DNA of 64,000 bases from contig NZ_JAAIYA010000022.1 in the NCBI RefSeq assembly GCF_010894405.1, positions 124,001-188,000 of the forward strand, given 5' to 3'. This stretch comes from Pyxidicoccus caerfyrddinensis (GTDB taxonomy: Bacteria; Myxococcota; Myxococcia; Myxococcales; Myxococcaceae). Below, piece by piece: positions 33,999 through 42,565 of this stretch. The number at the start of each line of letters is the position of its first letter. Position 1 is the first letter of the stretch. Position numbers and translations under genes: made by a program. The notes under the pieces were generated by a model. It saw only the letters and a list, made by a program, of their open reading frames with translations. It did not search any database and was not told the origin of the DNA.

Positions 33999-34589
33999 TC
34001 AGGCGTCGTGTTGCCGGATGAGCTCTTGCTGCACGTCCGCGAGCTGCCCCGTGTCGGGCAGGCCGTGCGTGCGCTGGAAGGCGCGCACGGCGGCACGGGT
34101 GCGGGGGCCGGGGGTGCCGCGCTCGCCGTCAGCGGGGAAGCCCAGGTTGTGCAGCCGCTCCTGCGCGGCACGCACCGCGTCCGCGTCGAAGCTCACCAAT
34201 GACTGGAGCTGGAGCGTCCAGCGCAGCGTCACCGGCTCGGGCGTGGAGGCGGCGGGGGGGTCGGGGAAGTCGGCGTCGCGGACGGGGGGCGGGTAGGGCG
34301 GTGGCGCTCCGGGTGGGGCGACGGAGGCGGGCTCGGGCGCGGAGGCCGCGTCGGGCGCGGGGAGCTTCAACACCAGCTCACCGCCGGGCAGGCCCGGCAC
34401 CTCATGGGAGAGCGAGCCGTCCGCGGCGGTGCGGCCGTGGTGCTCCGTCCTTCCCACCGTGAGCACGTATTCCTGTCCGGCGTAGGGCGCTTCTCGTGGG
34501 TCCAGCAGGATGATGTGCAGGCGCTTCTGCTTCAGTGTGAAGGTGCTCGTGCTTCCCGTCTGAATGGGTGCCGTCCTCGGGCCAACCAT
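33999..34589 (-). CDS. Peptidoglycan-binding (PG_binding_1) domain protein
   Basis: A 196-residue protein with two parts. The N-terminal beta-sandwich (about 10-80, TFTLKQKRLHIILLDPREAP) resembles carboxypeptidase-regulatory or CNA-B-type folds. A Pro/Ala-rich linker (about 85-120) leads to a C-terminal PG_binding_1 domain (about 135-190, VRAAQERLHNLGFPADGE then TRAAVRAFQRTHGLPDTG). No signal peptide is visible. Such two-part proteins often accompany secreted effectors in type VI or contractile injection systems. It precedes the metalloprotease gene by 9 nt. The ATG at 34589 is chosen for its ribosome site GGGGAGCG; the earlier in-frame start is AT-rich and unlikely. Confidence 0.75.
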   Translation of the reverse strand: MVGPRTAPIQTGSTSTFTLKQKRLHIILLDPREAPYAGQEYVLTVGRTEHHGRTAADGSLSHEVPGLPGGELVLKLPAPDAASAPEPASVAPPGAPPPYPPPVRDADFPDPPAASTPEPVTLRWTLQLQSLVSFDADAVRAAQERLHNLGFPADGERGTPGPRTRAAVRAFQRTHGLPDTGQLADVQQELIRQHDA

Positions 34590-34817
34590 GCCGCGCTCCC
34601 CCGTGCCTGGACTCGCGATGGTGCCTGTACCGTGTTGTTGGCGGGGCCAAGGTACGCCAGGGCCGTGGAACCACGAGCGTCGAAAGCACGTGAAATTTCG
34701 CGGAGTGTTGGTTGGGTTGACGAACCTCAACCTCCCGGGTCGGAGAGGCGACGCTGCTCCGGCCAGCCGTCCAGCGGGATTGATCGCTGCCGGACGCGCA
34801 CCAGCCCCGGCGAGCGC

Positions 34818-35246
34818 TCAGTCGCAGGCCGCCGGCGAGTCCATGGCGGCCAGTGGGCGGAGGCTCTGGGGCAGGCCCCCAGGATGACCAGTCCGCGACA
34901 CCCTTCGTAGCAGGTGAGGCTCGCGAGGACGTAGGGTGAGACACCGGATGGCGCAGGAAGGGGGCTGCCCGGGCGCGGCGGCGAAGGCCCGCCTCTGGCG
35001 GACGTAGCAGAGCCTCCCGAGCCCTGGCAGGGCCTCCGTGCACCGGACGTCGTCGGGCTCCCGCTGCTCGCTGGGGAGCTCCGACGCATCGGCGACGTCG
35101 CGGGCCCCCGTCCCCAGCACGTGTGCCTGGGGCACGCAGGTGCCCGCCGAGGCCTGCTCAGGGGGCCGGGCCTCGGCGCCCATGAGCCCGTGCCCCAGCG
35201 CGAGGACGACACAGGACTGGAGGAGCTTCGTGAAGGGACGGGACAT
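34818..35246 (-). CDS. Putative small secreted protein, possibly frameshifted
   Basis: A 142-codon frame that begins with a plausible signal peptide (MSRPFTKLLQSCVVLALGHG, cleaved near AEA). About 70 residues follow with paired Cys and good third-position GC. From roughly 34970 downward the codon third positions become irregular in this frame but GC-rich in the -1/+2 frame, which stays open to 34727. This suggests either a frameshift (mutation or sequencing error) or a wrong C-terminus. No family recognised. It is upstream of the peptidoglycan-binding gene on the same strand, separated by about 230 nt. Confidence 0.35.
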   Translation of the reverse strand: MSRPFTKLLQSCVVLALGHGLMGAEARPPEQASAGTCVPQAHVLGTGARDVADASELPSEQREPDDVRCTEALPGLGRLCYVRQRRAFAAAPGQPPSCAIRCLTLRPREPHLLRRVSRTGHPGGLPQSLRPLAAMDSPAACD

Positions 35247-35349
35247 GGAGGCTCGGAGTCGGGTGGGTGCACCTGGGGACGTCCGACGGCCCTCAGTGTA
35301 TCGGCGGCCCCACCCCGCGTCCCTGGTTCGCAATTCCTGTCATGGCTCG

Positions 35350-35398
35350 ATGTTTCGCCTCGCGGAACTCCAGGTGGCAATGTTTCGCATTGCGGAAC
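35350..35398. promoter_or_regulatory. Twin operator-like repeats before a secreted hydrolase gene
   Basis: Two near-identical 19-bp direct repeats, ATGTTTCGCCTCGCGGAAC (35350-35368) and ATGTTTCGCATTGCGGAAC (35380-35398), sit 30 bp apart, close to three helical turns. Each is itself an imperfect palindrome, TTTCGC-N3-GCGGAA. An AT-rich stretch (35400-35470) follows. This looks like a pair of dimer sites for a regulator of the hydrolase gene. Confidence 0.6.
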
Positions 35399-35527
35399 AA
35401 AACCAGAAAAAGCAGCTATTCGGCAATAAATGGTATGGACAAACTTTCGGGCTTGAGGTCTAAGAATGTATCAACAGGCATCCGCTGGATGTCTGTCCAT
35501 GCGACCCCCAAACATCGAGGAGCAGTC

Positions 35528-36406
35528 ATGAAGACGGTAGGCGCGAGCTTCCTTCTTGGCGCATTCCTGGCCCTGGCGTGGGCCCCCGCGGCTGGAGCGC
35601 AGTCGCTGAGCAGCTTCACGGCGACGTACTCGGGCGGCAGCGGGCTGGTCTGTGGAACCACGTACAACATCCGCGGCCAGGAGCCCGCGGCGACGGGGAA
35701 GTATCCCGTGTTCATCTACACGGTGGGCACCACGGAGCAGTATGACCATTCGTCGGCGCTGGCCGCCGTGTCTGAGATGGCGGCCCGCGGCTACGTCGCT
35801 GCCACCGTCGAATATGACAACGCCACCTTCGGCTCCTGCTCCACGATCTCGAGCCGCGCGAAGTGCACCTACGACGCGAGCCGGTCCACCAGTGCCATCG
35901 GCCGGCTCTGCGCGCGGGCCAAGGCGGACTGCTCCAAGGGCGTCGTGGTGGCGGGCTTCAGCCAGGGCTCCATCATGGCCACCCTGGCCAAGAACTATGA
36001 CTCCCGCGTTCGCGCCGCCTACGGACTGGGCTGCGGCGTCCAGTACTCCATCTACGACCTCAGCTCCTGCGTCGCGGATGGCAACCGCGCGCTGCCGAGC
36101 GACCGCCTCCGCATCATCAACGGCGAGCAGGACGTCTTCGTCGGCCCCACCGAGTCCGCGGTGCGCAGCCAGAACACGCAGACGACGGGCCTGTCCTGCC
36201 CCCTGGCGACCTCGTGCTTCCGGAGCAACGGCAGCGGCTGGTACATCATCGACGACTTGCAGGTGGCCGACCTCCAGGCCGACCACTGCTACATGCGCAC
36301 CGGCACCTGCATCGGCCTGACGCTGGACTCGACGTGGCGGAGCGGCACCGCCCCGTGGTCGCTCAAGACGAACCTGGACTGGCTGACGCAGTTCACCACG
36401 CCGTAG
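35528..36406 (+). CDS. Secreted alpha/beta-hydrolase (serine hydrolase)
   Basis: A 292-residue exported protein with a good signal peptide (about 1-24, AAGAQ) and an alpha/beta-hydrolase core. The nucleophile elbow is GFSQGS, within VVVAGFSQGSIMATLA. A later Asp in NGEQDVFVGP and a His in ADHCYM are candidate triad members. It has many Cys residues that could form disulfides, as expected outside the cell. The substrate (ester, polyester or peptide) is unknown. GAGGAG lies 6 nt before the ATG. The upstream twin repeats and AT-rich region suggest its own regulated promoter; it is a single-gene unit opposed to its neighbours. Confidence 0.8.
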   Translation: MKTVGASFLLGAFLALAWAPAAGAQSLSSFTATYSGGSGLVCGTTYNIRGQEPAATGKYPVFIYTVGTTEQYDHSSALAAVSEMAARGYVAATVEYDNATFGSCSTISSRAKCTYDASRSTSAIGRLCARAKADCSKGVVVAGFSQGSIMATLAKNYDSRVRAAYGLGCGVQYSIYDLSSCVADGNRALPSDRLRIINGEQDVFVGPTESAVRSQNTQTTGLSCPLATSCFRSNGSGWYIIDDLQVADLQADHCYMRTGTCIGLTLDSTWRSGTAPWSLKTNLDWLTQFTTP

Positions 36407-36429
36407 CCGAAACGTGAGTCGGAGCGGGG

Positions 36430-37692
36430 CTACCCCCGCTCCGACTCGTCGTCGGCGAGGGGCGACAACGCAGACTCGTCGTCGGCGAAGGGCGACACCT
36501 CGGATTCGTCGTCGGCGAAGGGCGATACCTCCGACTCTTCGTCGTCGGAGGGCAGTGGCTCCGCGTCCATGTGCGGGCCCATCCACTCGCGGGCGGCGAG
36601 CATGCCCACTGCGCCCAGGCCCACGAGGAAGCCGAAGGGGCCGGGCACGAGTCGGATATTCAAGGCCACCCAGACGAGGCTCAGGCCCACCGCGCCCGCG
36701 GGCACGAAGCGCGCCCAGGACGGACGCTCTACCTCCGGGCGCAGCGCCAGCATCGCGAGCACGACGAGCAGCGCCAATTCCGCCACCACCGACGCCGGCA
36801 AGTCCCAGCCGGAGAGCAGGGTGACGTCACCGCCCCGCGAATAGAGCACGTCATCCGTGGGGCGAATCGTGCGGACGACCCGCAGCTCCGGAGGCCCCTG
36901 GGGCACCGGTGCGTTGTCCGGCACCGCACCCAGCTCCGAGCGCAGCGTGGCCCACGGGGCGAACAGCGACAGCAGGCACACCGTCACGCCCACCAGCGCC
37001 GCCAGCCGGGGCATCATCAGCAGCCGGCGCGGCTCGAAGTACCGGCCCACGCCGTCCTCGCTGAAGAGGCCCTTCTTCCACTGGTCGTAGCCGACGAGCC
37101 CCACGCCCGCCACCCAGAGCAGCGGTGTGAGGCCGAAGCCCAGTGTCCGAACGGCGATGGCCGCCAGCACCACCGTGGAGGCCGCCATGGCCTCGGGGCG
37201 CAGCAGCACCTCCGGCACCCGCTCGGTGAAGCCCGGGGCCTGGCCGGCCGCGCGCAGCTCGCGCGCCACCAGCACCGCGCCGGCCACCAGCGCCAGCAGC
37301 GAGCCGGGCACGCCCGCGCCAGAGAAGAAGGGGAGGATGGACAGCACCAGCGCCACCGCCAGCAGCCCCACGCCCGCCACGGTGGGCGAGTGCGCCGGCA
37401 CGTGCTCCAGCCACTTCGGGCCCTCATACGGCGCGCGGGCCTGCCCGGGGTCCGTCTTCTCCTCCGGGTCCAGCGGGGGCGCGTCACCGACGGCGTACGG
37501 CCGCGAGCGCTCCTCCACCTCCTCGAGGATTTCCGCCGCGTAGGCTGGCTCCTCCGCCTTGCGGCTGGGACGCGCGGGGCGGACCGCAGGACGCGCGCCG
37601 GTGGCCTGGGGCCGCTCCGGCATCTTCGCGCCGCAGTTCTCGCAGTACTTCAGCCGCGCATCCGAGGCTTCGCCGCACTCCGGGCACCGCAT
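36430..37692 (-). CDS. Zinc-ribbon polytopic membrane protein with acidic C-terminal repeats
   Basis: A 420-residue protein. It starts with a rubredoxin-like zinc-ribbon (RCPECGEASDARLKYCENCG), has a charged linker (about 25-100), then about eight hydrophobic segments (about 100-370). The C-terminus has three to four copies of a 10-residue unit (DESEVSPFAD and variants), encoded by a 30-bp DNA repeat at 36441-36545. No family function is recognised. GAGGTGG lies 6 nt before the ATG at 37692. It follows ccmG by 26 nt on the same strand, so it may be the last gene of the ccmA-G operon; a link to haem or thiol biology is inference. Confidence 0.7.
   Translation of the reverse strand: MRCPECGEASDARLKYCENCGAKMPERPQATGARPAVRPARPSRKAEEPAYAAEILEEVEERSRPYAVGDAPPLDPEEKTDPGQARAPYEGPKWLEHVPAHSPTVAGVGLLAVALVLSILPFFSGAGVPGSLLALVAGAVLVARELRAAGQAPGFTERVPEVLLRPEAMAASTVVLAAIAVRTLGFGLTPLLWVAGVGLVGYDQWKKGLFSEDGVGRYFEPRRLLMMPRLAALVGVTVCLLSLFAPWATLRSELGAVPDNAPVPQGPPELRVVRTIRPTDDVLYSRGGDVTLLSGWDLPASVVAELALLVVLAMLALRPEVERPSWARFVPAGAVGLSLVWVALNIRLVPGPFGFLVGLGAVGMLAAREWMGPHMDAEPLPSDDEESEVSPFADDESEVSPFADDESALSPLADDESERG
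36441..36545. repeat. 30-bp in-frame tandem repeat (3-4 copies)
   Basis: About 3.5 copies of a 30-bp unit with a GACTCGTCGTCGGCG core encode the acidic 10-residue repeat at the end of the zinc-ribbon membrane protein. Copy number is likely to vary between strains. Confidence 0.75.
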
Positions 37693-37718
37693 GCGTCCCA
37701 CCTCGTTGACTCGGGTTG

Positions 37719-38273
<555 letters not shown>

Positions 38274-40298
38274 TTAGGCCGCCCCCCGCTCCGCGTCGCC
38301 ACCGGCCAGCGGAGGCGCCGCACCCACGTCCGTTGCCGCCGACATCGCCATCGCCGCCTTGCGGCGCGGCCAGATGGAGATGAGCGTGCCCAGCACCAGC
38401 AGGGGGATGCTCCACCAGATCCACCCCACCAGCGGGAAGACCCAGACGTTGAAGCTCGCCGTGCCGGCCTGCTCGGAGAAGGCCATCATGGAGATGTAGA
38501 GGTCCTCGGCCGCCGTCTCGCGCACCGCCGGGGTGCCGATGGGGTCCGTGCTCCGCTCGTAGTAGTTGAGGCGCGGGCGCTGCTCGGACTGCGTGCCGTT
38601 GGGCGCCGTCACCTCCAGGCGCGCCGCCACGTAGGTGCGGTGCGGCTCCTCGCCGCTGACCAGCCCCAGGTACTTCATCTGGTAGCCGTCCAACTGCAGG
38701 CTCTCGCCCTTCCGCACCGTGCCGGACGTGTGCTTCACGTACGCGGACGACGCGGCCACCGCGACGATGATGAGGACGATGCCCAGGTGCACCACGTAGC
38801 CGCCGAAGCGGCGCTGCGCCTTGGTGGCGCTCGTCATCAGCGCGGTGACGAGGCCTTCCTTGCGCTCGGACATGCGCACGCGCACCGGCGCCACCAGCTC
38901 CCGCAGGGTGACCACGGTGACGAAGCCCGCCAGGCCGAAGGTCAGCAGCGGGTAGCCGCCGCGCAGCCCCGAGGCGTAGCAGGCCGCCGTCACCAGCAGG
39001 CCCACCACCGCGGGGATGATGAACTGCCGGCGCAGCGTGGCCTTGTCCGGCGTGCCCCACGGGAGCACCGGGCCCACGCCCATCAGGAAGAGCACCGCGA
39101 TGCCGCCCGGCACCGCCATCTTGTTGAAGTAGGGCTCACCCACGCTGACCCGGATGCCGCGCACCGCTTCCGACACCAGTGGGTACAGCGTGCCCAGGAG
39201 CACCGTGAAGGTAATCGCCACGAACACCAGGTTGTTCACCAGGATGCTCGTCTCGCGGGACATGGCCGAGCTCAGCCGCCCCTCGGGCACCAGCAGGTGG
39301 CCGCGCGATGCCAGCAGGCCGATGCACACCACCAGCAGGATGCCGAGGAACACCAGGAAGGTGGGCCCGATGTCCGACTGGGTGAAGGAGTGCACCGAGT
39401 TGAAGATGCCCGAGCGGGTCATGAACGTGCCCAGAATCGTGAGCACGAAGGACGCGAGCGCGAGGCTGAGCGTCCACAGCTTCAGCATCCGCTTGCGCTC
39501 CTGCACCATGGTGGAGTGCATGAACGCCGTCGCCGTCAGCCACGGCAGGAAGGACGCGTTCTCCACCGGGTCCCACGCCCAGTAGCCGCCCCAGCCGAGC
39601 ACGGCATACGCCCACCAGGCGCCGAGGATGATGCCGACGGAGAGGAAGACCCACGCCACCAGCGTCCAGCGACGCAGGGGCGCCATCCACGCCTCGCCAA
39701 TCTCGCCGCGCAGCAGGCCCGCCACCGCGACGCCGAAGGGCACCGTCATGCCCACGTAGCCCATGTAGAGCATGGGCGGGTGGATGACCATGAGGATGTG
39801 GTTCTGCAGCAGCGGGTTGGGGCCGGGGCCGTCCGCAGGTACCGGGAAGACGGCGCCCCACGGGTTGGCCGGGCCGGCGATGAGGAAGGCGAAGAAGACG
39901 CCCACCGCCAGCATGGTGCCCAGCGCCAGCTGCATGTACCGCGCGTGCTCGCGCCGGTGGATGAAGGCGAACGCGGCGATGTAGCTGCCCATGATGAGGC
40001 CCCAGAAGAGGATGGACCCCTCCAGGGCGCTCCACAGCGACACCACCTTGTAGAGCAGCGGCGTGTCGAGGCTGCCCACCTGCGTCACGTACTTCACGCT
40101 GAAGTCGTTGGTGACCAGCGCGTGCACCATGGTGAGGTTCGCGCCAATCATGCAGGCGGCGAAGCCCCACACCGCGCGCATCACCCACGGGTAGCCCGCC
40201 TCGCTGCGGCGCAGCCCGCTGGCCAGACCGACAATGGCGCCGAAGGCCGCGAACGCGAGCCCTCCGAGCACCAGGCCGTTTCCGAGCGTCCCGTTCAC
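38274..40298 (-). CDS. ccmF: Haem lyase subunit CcmF
   Basis: A 674-residue polytopic membrane protein that attaches haem to apocytochrome c. The haem-handling tryptophan-rich (WWD) domain is at 227-253 (ILGAWWAYAVLGWGGYWAWD and following PVENASF), with the flanking haem-ligand region IHPPMLYMGYVG at 172-183. It has about 14 hydrophobic segments and a soluble periplasmic region near the C-terminus. Its start overlaps the ccmE stop by 4 nt. Length is normal for the family. Confidence 0.96.
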   Translation of the reverse strand: MNGTLGNGLVLGGLAFAAFGAIVGLASGLRRSEAGYPWVMRAVWGFAACMIGANLTMVHALVTNDFSVKYVTQVGSLDTPLLYKVVSLWSALEGSILFWGLIMGSYIAAFAFIHRREHARYMQLALGTMLAVGVFFAFLIAGPANPWGAVFPVPADGPGPNPLLQNHILMVIHPPMLYMGYVGMTVPFGVAVAGLLRGEIGEAWMAPLRRWTLVAWVFLSVGIILGAWWAYAVLGWGGYWAWDPVENASFLPWLTATAFMHSTMVQERKRMLKLWTLSLALASFVLTILGTFMTRSGIFNSVHSFTQSDIGPTFLVFLGILLVVCIGLLASRGHLLVPEGRLSSAMSRETSILVNNLVFVAITFTVLLGTLYPLVSEAVRGIRVSVGEPYFNKMAVPGGIAVLFLMGVGPVLPWGTPDKATLRRQFIIPAVVGLLVTAACYASGLRGGYPLLTFGLAGFVTVVTLRELVAPVRVRMSERKEGLVTALMTSATKAQRRFGGYVVHLGIVLIIVAVAASSAYVKHTSGTVRKGESLQLDGYQMKYLGLVSGEEPHRTYVAARLEVTAPNGTQSEQRPRLNYYERSTDPIGTPAVRETAAEDLYISMMAFSEQAGTASFNVWVFPLVGWIWWSIPLLVLGTLISIWPRRKAAMAMSAATDVGAAPPLAGGDAERGAA

Positions 40299-40777
40299 TT
40301 CGCCCCCGCGCTGGCCGTGGTGGCGTCCGACAGCGTCTCACGCCACTTGTTCGGGTCCTCGCCCTCCTTCGGGGCGCGGTACTCGTTGGAGTGGTTCACC
40401 ATCAGCCGGTTGGAGCTGAAGACGCCGGACTTGTCGTAGGTGCCTTCCACCACGACGCCAATCTTGTCGCGGAACATCTGCGGCGGCGTCTCCGTGGAGC
40501 GCACCAGCACGCTGGCCGCGCCTTCCTTGGGGCCGTCCGCCACACGGAAGTGGAGCGTGGTGTGCTCCGCGTTCCACTGGATGCTGCCCGGCTGCACCAC
40601 GCCGCCCAGGCGGATGGTGGCCGTGTAGGCGCGGTCCCCCTGGCCCAGCATCTCCGAGGGGCTCCAGTAATAGACGAGGTTGTTGCCGATATCGCCAAAG
40701 GCGACGAAGGCAAGGCCGGCGCCTGCCACGAGCAGGGCCCCCAGGGCGATGAGTCGGTTTCGGGCGACGGGCGTCAT
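40295..40777 (-). CDS. ccmE: Haem chaperone CcmE
   Basis: A 160-residue periplasmic haem chaperone with one N-terminal membrane anchor (about 7-26) and an OB-fold. The haem-linking histidine with the family HxxxY spacing is seen in LMVNHSNEYRAP. It carries haem from CcmC to CcmF. GGAGT precedes the ATG at 40777 and the gene overlaps ccmF by 4 nt. The long upstream extension of the frame antisense to ccmD is not part of the gene. Confidence 0.94.
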   Translation of the reverse strand: MTPVARNRLIALGALLVAGAGLAFVAFGDIGNNLVYYWSPSEMLGQGDRAYTATIRLGGVVQPGSIQWNAEHTTLHFRVADGPKEGAASVLVRSTETPPQMFRDKIGVVVEGTYDKSGVFSSNRLMVNHSNEYRAPKEGEDPNKWRETLSDATTASAGAK

Positions 40778-40781
40778 GGGA

Positions 40782-40967
40782 TTACTCCTTGGCGTCGGGC
40801 GAAGCCCCGGGCCGGCGAACCCAGAGCGACACAGCGTAGAGGGCCAGCATGGCCAGCGTAATTCCGTAGCAGGCCCAGACATAGCCCCACCCACCCTGGA
40901 TGCGGCCGCTGCCCACCTGTCCCGGGGCCGCCTGGGCCAGGAGCATCAGCGAAGAGAGCGTCATCAT
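40782..40967 (-). CDS. ccmD: Haem exporter small subunit CcmD
   Basis: A 61-residue protein with one TM segment (about 28-50, YVWACYGITLAMLALYAVSL), the expected position and size for CcmD, which joins CcmE to the CcmABC complex. It lies between ccmC and ccmE with a ribosome site AGGTGG. Two adjacent ATGs (40967, 40964) are possible starts. CcmD is too short and variable to prove by sequence alone, but the location is diagnostic. Confidence 0.85.
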   Translation of the reverse strand: MMTLSSLMLLAQAAPGQVGSGRIQGGWGYVWACYGITLAMLALYAVSLWVRRPGASPDAKE

Positions 40968-40969
40968 GT

Positions 40970-41857
40970 TCAGGCCACCTTCGAGGAGTTCTGGGGCAGG
41001 GAGGAGGGCACGTCGCCGGGCAGCGCGTCGGGGAGGGCCATCTCGGCCCGGCGCTCGGCCATGGCCTGCCGGTAGCGGTACCCCAGGAAGACGAGCAGGA
41101 GGGCGAGCATGCCGAACGCGGAGATGCGCAGCGGCAGCACCATGGCCGGGTCCACCGTCCTCGGGCTGGACTGGACCTGGTGCAGGCTGCGCCACCAGCG
41201 CACGGAGAACCAGACGATGGGCAGGTTGATGGCGCCGAGGATGGCCACCGCCGAGCTCCACGTGGCGCGCTTGTCCGGGTCCTCCACGAAGCGCCGCAGC
41301 ACCAGGTAGCCCATGTACGTCACCAACATGATGGCTTCCGAGGTGAGGCGCGGATCCCAGGACCAGTAGACGCCCCAGGTCGGCCGGCCCCAGATGGAGC
41401 CGGTAATCATCCCCGCGGTGCCCAGCACCAGGCCGATTTCCGCGGAGGCCTCCGCCACCGAGTCCAGCTTCCAGCCGGACTCGTCCTGCTTCGCGCGGGC
41501 TTCGTCCTCCTTCGAGCCGGGCATGAGCAGCCCCCAGCCGGACTTGAGGATGTGGGCCACCCACGCCATGAGGTTGACGACCAGGGCCAGGAGGCTCACC
41601 AACGGGCTGGAGCTCCGGGGCTTCGCGCTGACCGTGCCCACGTTCCCGCCGCTCGACAGGAGGTAGGCCACCGCCGCCACGAAGTTGATGAACATGGCCA
41701 TCATGGCCATCCACTGGAGAGGGACATGCACGTACATGATGCGCTGTACGTCCCCCATCTCCCGGTCTGGCGGCGCCACCGCGAGGCCCACGTACCAGCC
41801 CGCGCCCAGCAGGACCACTGCCGCCACTGGCAGCACCCACTTCATGAGTCTCTTCAT
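40970..41857 (-). CDS. ccmC: Haem exporter CcmC, with extra internal segment
   Basis: Loads haem onto CcmE. The 295-residue protein has six family TM helices, the WWD-type haem domain GRPTWGVYWSWDPRLTSE (157-174), and the conserved haem-ligand histidines (YVHVP around H44; SLHQ near 216). It is about 50 residues longer than typical CcmC. The excess lies at about 70-131 between TM2 and TM3 and contains a hydrophobic stretch (SPLVSLLALVVNLMAWVAHI) followed by a charged run. It is between ccmB (3-nt gap) and ccmD. Confidence 0.93.
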   Translation of the reverse strand: MKRLMKWVLPVAAVVLLGAGWYVGLAVAPPDREMGDVQRIMYVHVPLQWMAMMAMFINFVAAVAYLLSSGGNVGTVSAKPRSSSPLVSLLALVVNLMAWVAHILKSGWGLLMPGSKEDEARAKQDESGWKLDSVAEASAEIGLVLGTAGMITGSIWGRPTWGVYWSWDPRLTSEAIMLVTYMGYLVLRRFVEDPDKRATWSSAVAILGAINLPIVWFSVRWWRSLHQVQSSPRTVDPAMVLPLRISAFGMLALLLVFLGYRYRQAMAERRAEMALPDALPGDVPSSLPQNSSKVA

Positions 41858-41860
41858 CCT

Positions 41861-42565
41861 TCAGTCCTCGATGATGCGCGGGAACAGCACGAAGCCTACG
41901 CCCCAGTAAATCAGATTGAATCCACTCAAAAGCCCCAGCCATGAGCCTAGCTGATTCATGGGGTCACCCTGCAGTACCAGGGTGGTCGCCTTGGTCGCGG
42001 AGAGGAGGGCCGGGATGACGAGCGGGAACAATAGCAGAGGCAGCAGCACGTCCCTTGCCCGGGCGTTGCTGGAAATCGCCGCGTAGACAGTGCCCGGAGC
42101 GCTGAGGGCCAGGCAGCCGAGCAGGAGGATGAGGCCGAGGTCCGCGGCGCTGGTGGCGATGTGGACGCCGTACAGGGCCACCATGACGGGGAAGATGAGG
42201 GCGCCCAGGGCCGTGAGCAGCAGCGTGTTGCCCACGGCCTTGGAGAGGAAGATGGCGCGCGCGTCGGCGGGGGCGAGCCTCACGCCGTCCAGGCACGCGT
42301 TCTCCGACTCCACGCGGAACGACTCGCCCAGGGACAGCACGCTGGCGAAGAGGATGGCCAGCCAGTAGTAGCCGCCCGCGTTCTTCTCCAGGAGCTTCGT
42401 GTCCGGCCCCAGCGCGAAGGAGAACATCAGCAGCGTGGCCAGCGCGAAGAAGATGATGGCGTTGAGGCGCGCGCGCGTGCGCCACTCGATGAGCAGATCC
42501 TTGCGCAGGAGCGCCACGGTGGCGGTGATGAGGCCGACGGGGCGGGGGCGGGGCGGGGTGCTCAT
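41861..42565 (-). CDS. ccmB: Haem exporter membrane subunit CcmB
   Basis: A 234-residue membrane protein with about six hydrophobic helices and the family start RKDLLIEWRTRARLNAI. It is the permease partner of the ATPase CcmA, and the complex releases holo-CcmE. The ATG at 42565 overlaps the ccmA stop by 4 nt. The long open frame upstream of it is antisense to nothing useful and is not part of the gene. Confidence 0.94.
   Translation of the reverse strand: MSTPPRPRPVGLITATVALLRKDLLIEWRTRARLNAIIFFALATLLMFSFALGPDTKLLEKNAGGYYWLAILFASVLSLGESFRVESENACLDGVRLAPADARAIFLSKAVGNTLLLTALGALIFPVMVALYGVHIATSAADLGLILLLGCLALSAPGTVYAAISSNARARDVLLPLLLFPLVIPALLSATKATTLVLQGDPMNQLGSWLGLLSGFNLIYWGVGFVLFPRIIED

Noticed and set aside
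35380..35400. Sigma-54 promoter starting at TGGCA in the hydrolase leader
   Set aside because: The downstream GC is not at the required spacing; the sequence is better explained as part of the twin operator repeat.
36441..36545. Short regular repeat resembling a CRISPR array
   Set aside because: The units are contiguous, with no spacers, and translate in frame as a protein repeat.
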